From CAYWNA01 sp964459305 (GTDB lineage: Bacteria; Planctomycetota; Planctomycetia; Pirellulales; Pirellulaceae): DNA of 15,502 bases. Below, in pieces: positions 12,696 to 15,502 of the stretch; positions within the stretch are counted from its first letter, which is position 1; each line of letters begins with the position of its first letter. A program made the translations under genes and the position numbers. The stretch covers positions 1 to 15,502 of the forward strand of contig CAYWNA010000295.1 of NCBI GenBank assembly GCA_964459305.1, read 5' to 3'. A model generated the notes under the pieces. The model made no database searches and was not told where the DNA came from. It saw nothing but the letters and a program-made list of their open reading frames with translations.

Positions 12696-15502
12696 CTAAC
12701 GCGTCTCTACCGTAACCGCCATCACGATCGGCGACGTTGCGTCGTTGCCCTTGACCAGCTCGACCTCGCGGATCACCTCATCGCGACGCGGGTGAATCGC
12801 CAGGTAGCGGACTTGCTGCCCGCGCAACGCGAACGCAAACTGCGATTTCGGTACGTCGACCCGGCGAATGTAGTCGGCGAAATGAGCGCCGTTTTCCAGC
12901 GGATGGTCCTCCGTCTGATCGTCGGCGTAGTGCAGCCGGACGATCATCGAAACCGTTTTTTCTTTCCTCGCGGGATAACCCCAACCGCTGACGCCGCTCA
13001 GCAGATGCACGCCCCGGGCGGCCGTGTTGCAGGGCAGACGGACCGACTTGGGCATGCGTGGCGGCAGCACACCCTGCGGCCCATGCAACAGGATGATGTT
13101 GGGCGTGGACCGCCCGCGGGGATCAACCAGCAGGAACGGCACGCCGGCGAACGTCTTCGGCCCCCAATCGGCAAAGACCATCATGTCAGCCGCGCGATCC
13201 GAGTCGTCGCGCGTGGTAAACAGCCCCCGCGTGCTCACGGCGGTCGCCGTCGCCGCCAGCGGCAGCGGCACGTAGGTGCCCTTGGCCGTGAGAAACTCCA
13301 ACAGGTCGACTAAATCCCGGTCGTCGATCTGCTTCTCAAAACCGTCGGGCATAATCGATTTGCGCGTTGCTACGAACTCGTCGATCTCCTCCCGCAGCAC
13401 AATGTGTTTCTTGCCTTCGGTGTCGCGGAGTTCGATCGTGGTCTTTGTCTCGGAGGCCAGCATACCCGACCGTATGAGGCCGTCGTCGGTCACCACGGTG
13501 TAGGCCCGATACGTGCCCGCCAGATTGCGGCTCGGGTCGAGGACCTGCGTGAGCAATTCCTGTTTGGGGTGGACCGACATGCCGGTCAGGTCCGGCCCGA
13601 TCCGTTCGCCTTCGCCGCTGTGGACGTGGCACTTGGAACAGTGTTTCGTGTACACCTCTTTGCCGCGGACGACGTCGCCGGTTTTGTCGGCAAGTGCGAG
13701 TTTCGCTTCGAGTACCTTCTCTCGGTCTTTGTCGGGCAGTCCGCCACCCTTGGCCAACAGCTTCGTCGCCCGGCGCCGCACGTCTTTGTTCGGATGCGCG
13801 GAGAGCAATTGTGTCTGCTCGAGCGACAAATCGGAAATCGTCATTTCTCCTGATTCGACCGCGTCGAGCAGCGTGCCTGTCCACTCCGGCCGACTCAGCA
13901 ACACGCGAATGGCGGCGTCCCGGACGCCCGGCGTGAGGCCGGCGACGCCATCAATGATGACCCGCGGTGTCCCAGAGGCTTGACTCTCGCGCAGTGATTC
14001 GATGAGGCCCGTGGCGAGTCCCGGCGACGTGCGGGGCGTGACCAGTCGCATCACCTTGCCCGCGAGTTTCTCATCGTGCGGTTGAAACGCGACAAGTTGC
14101 CGGGCGGCCTCGCCGCGCATCGTTTCGTCCGCCTTCTCGTCGGTGACCGTCGCGAGCAGCGATTGGACGACCTCAGCCACGTGCTGTTCCAGCTCATCTC
14201 CGCCCCACGAGACGGCCAGCTTGATCAGTTGCCCCCTCGCGGCCGGCGGGAGCGTCGTAAGCAACTTGCCGACGGCCTGTTGCGCAGCGGCCGAAAGCGC
14301 TGGCTGCTGATCGGCCGGCCAGCCCTTGGCGAAACCCTGCAGGACCGCCGTCGCAACGTCCTCGTCGGCATCGGGCAGAGCGGCAATGGACGCGCTCGTC
14401 CTCGAATCCCCACCGCCGCGGGCGTAGTGCTCCGCGACGACCGCTATTGTGCCGAGCGCCTTCTGCGGCGCGCGTTCCAGCCGCAATGCCCGCGCCAGAA
14501 ACTCCCCGGCGTGCGCGGCGGCGGCGCTGGTAGCCGCGTCGGGGATCCAGCGATCGGCCAGGTTGCGTTCGTCTTCGAGCGAGGCGATGACCGCTTCGGC
14601 CGCGGAATTGTTGGCAGGCATTTCCGACAACGCGAGCAACGCCGCCATGCGTACGTGAGCGTCGCCGTCGAAGAGCGAGCCTGCTTCGAGGATCGCGGCC
14701 AGCGAGGCCTCGTCGCGCGGAATCACCATCAGCGCGTTGCGACGCACGCCCGCCGACGGATGCCGTAGCGCGCCGATTGCCGCGGCGACGGCGGCGGAGT
14801 TCGAGTCTGCCAACGCGCCGAGTCCGTGCATCGTCCACAGGGCGTGGATCGCGCCGACGTTCAGTCCGATTTCGTCAACGCTCGTGCCTTCGACAAGCTC
14901 GACAAGCATCGGCACAACGTCGCGCTTCGCCCGTTCGACCAACAACCGCTGAGCGTGCTTTCGCCACAACATGTTGGGGTGCCGCAGCGCGGCGACCAAC
15001 TCCGCCGGCGAGGCACCGGCCAATGAAAACGGTCGCGTCGCCGGGGCGGCCTCGTACACCACGCGGTAGATGCGGGCGTGCCGCTTGTCCCGCAGTTCGG
15101 TTGCGTACGCGTTTCCTTTGCCGGTTTCGAAACCGGCCGGCGTGGGGTTGTGCTGCACGATGTAGTTATACCAGTCGATGATCCAGACGTGCCCGTCCGG
15201 ACCGACCTCGGCCATAATCGGCGCCGTCCATTCGTCTTCGCTGGCCAGCAAATTGAACGGGTTGTGCGAGCGGAAGTCGGTGCCGTCGCGCTGGAGCACA
15301 AACACGCCCGTCAAATGCCCTGTGGGCCCGTTGACCAATGCCGTACGGTTCCAATACTCCTGCGGATAGGTGCGGGCGGTGTAGAGAGCGTGCCCGGCCC
15401 CGGACGTGTATCCACCGTGGCAGTCGACCTGCCGAACTTTGTCGGTGATCGGCTTGAACAGGTGCGTGTCGGCGATTCCGCCCAGTACGCTCGACGACCA
15501 GC
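12696..15502 (-). CDS. PVC-type membrane-bound dehydrogenase/HEAT/heme-binding protein, 5' end outside window
   Basis: The frame is open to the right edge: 934 C-terminal residues are visible. The TTG at 15338 is internal, since codons upstream encode matching sequence such as VDCHGGYTSGAGHALY. The first part (1-140; FNLLASEDEWTAPIMAEVGP, GHVWIIDWYNYIVQHN) is the end of the putative membrane-bound dehydrogenase domain, a PQQ/sorbosone-dehydrogenase-like propeller. Residues about 145-580 are alpha-helical HEAT-like repeats. A c-type cytochrome follows with CSKCH at 621-625 (codons at 13640-13626) and probable axial Met in SIMPDGF. The last 200 residues are an unrecognised beta-rich domain, perhaps NPCBM-like. 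Such proteins are exported and thought to oxidise sugars or alcohols and pass electrons through their heme; this is family-level knowledge, with the substrate unknown. The family is characteristic of Planctomycetes and Verrucomicrobia. It converges with the SGNH gene and need not belong to the same pathway. Confidence 0.88.
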   Translation of the reverse strand, partial: WSSSVLGGIADTHLFKPITDKVRQVDCHGGYTSGAGHALYTARTYPQEYWNRTALVNGPTGHLTGVFVLQRDGTDFRSHNPFNLLASEDEWTAPIMAEVGPDGHVWIIDWYNYIVQHNPTPAGFETGKGNAYATELRDKRHARIYRVVYEAAPATRPFSLAGASPAELVAALRHPNMLWRKHAQRLLVERAKRDVVPMLVELVEGTSVDEIGLNVGAIHALWTMHGLGALADSNSAAVAAAIGALRHPSAGVRRNALMVIPRDEASLAAILEAGSLFDGDAHVRMAALLALSEMPANNSAAEAVIASLEDERNLADRWIPDAATSAAAAHAGEFLARALRLERAPQKALGTIAVVAEHYARGGGDSRTSASIAALPDADEDVATAVLQGFAKGWPADQQPALSAAAQQAVGKLLTTLPPAARGQLIKLAVSWGGDELEQHVAEVVQSLLATVTDEKADETMRGEAARQLVAFQPHDEKLAGKVMRLVTPRTSPGLATGLIESLRESQASGTPRVIIDGVAGLTPGVRDAAIRVLLSRPEWTGTLLDAVESGEMTISDLSLEQTQLLSAHPNKDVRRRATKLLAKGGGLPDKDREKVLEAKLALADKTGDVVRGKEVYTKHCSKCHVHSGEGERIGPDLTGMSVHPKQELLTQVLDPSRNLAGTYRAYTVVTDDGLIRSGMLASETKTTIELRDTEGKKHIVLREEIDEFVATRKSIMPDGFEKQIDDRDLVDLLEFLTAKGTYVPLPLAATATAVSTRGLFTTRDDSDRAADMMVFADWGPKTFAGVPFLLVDPRGRSTPNIILLHGPQGVLPPRMPKSVRLPCNTAARGVHLLSGVSGWGYPARKEKTVSMIVRLHYADDQTEDHPLENGAHFADYIRRVDVPKSQFAFALRGQQVRYLAIHPRRDEVIREVELVKGNDATSPIVMAVTVETR

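Noticed and set aside
15336..15338. TTG as start of the dehydrogenase/heme protein
   Set aside because: The same frame continues to the window edge with sequence typical of the family, so the true start is outside.
1..15502. CRISPR array, tRNA, rRNA, transposase or phage genes
   Set aside because: No regularly spaced repeats, cloverleaf candidates, rRNA-like blocks or mobile-element proteins were recognised by eye in any frame.

Overview
The window looks like a chromosomal segment of a Planctomycetota bacterium, most likely of the Pirellula/Rhodopirellula type. This rests on coding style and families, since no rRNA or marker gene is present. DNA is GC-rich with long shadow ORFs, intergenic gaps are 110-275 bases, most products are large secreted proteins, and the right edge carries a dehydrogenase-HEAT-cytochrome c protein of a kind almost confined to Planctomycetes and Verrucomicrobia.

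Layout from left to right: (i) the 3' end of a secreted-type alpha/beta hydrolase (3-512, +); (ii) a PHP-family histidinol-phosphatase-like metalloenzyme (787-1683, +); (iii) three minus-strand genes, read right to left: a BNR-repeat sialidase-like protein with a C-terminal beta-sandwich (5787-4051), a canonical GH33-type sialidase (3811-2696), and a short secreted protein resembling the C-terminal half of a planctomycete five-bladed propeller family (2544-1705); (iv) a 264-base divergent intergenic region; (v) two plus-strand genes: a 1635-residue GH2-like multidomain secreted protein (6052-10959) and an SGNH-family esterase-like protein (11127-12584); (vi) convergent to these, the 3' part of the membrane-bound dehydrogenase/HEAT/heme protein (12696-15502, minus), whose 5' end lies beyond the window.

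Reading of the locus: the five genes between 1705 and 12584 all begin with signal peptides or N-terminal membrane segments, and four of the five resemble carbohydrate-active families. This suggests an extracellular or periplasmic glycan-processing cassette, possibly for sialylated and O-acetylated glycoconjugates (esterase plus sialidase plus GH2-like protein). That is inference: no transporter, regulator or sialic acid catabolic gene is visible.

Most notable signals: a GH2-like fold that keeps a nucleophile-like Glu but has Asn where the acid/base Glu is expected; a propeller protein that seems to have lost its N-terminal half while keeping a signal peptide; a 28-bp imperfect inverted repeat just after a stop codon; and a 9-bp direct repeat overlapping a possible promoter between the divergent gene blocks. 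No tRNA, rRNA, CRISPR array, transposase or phage gene was seen.
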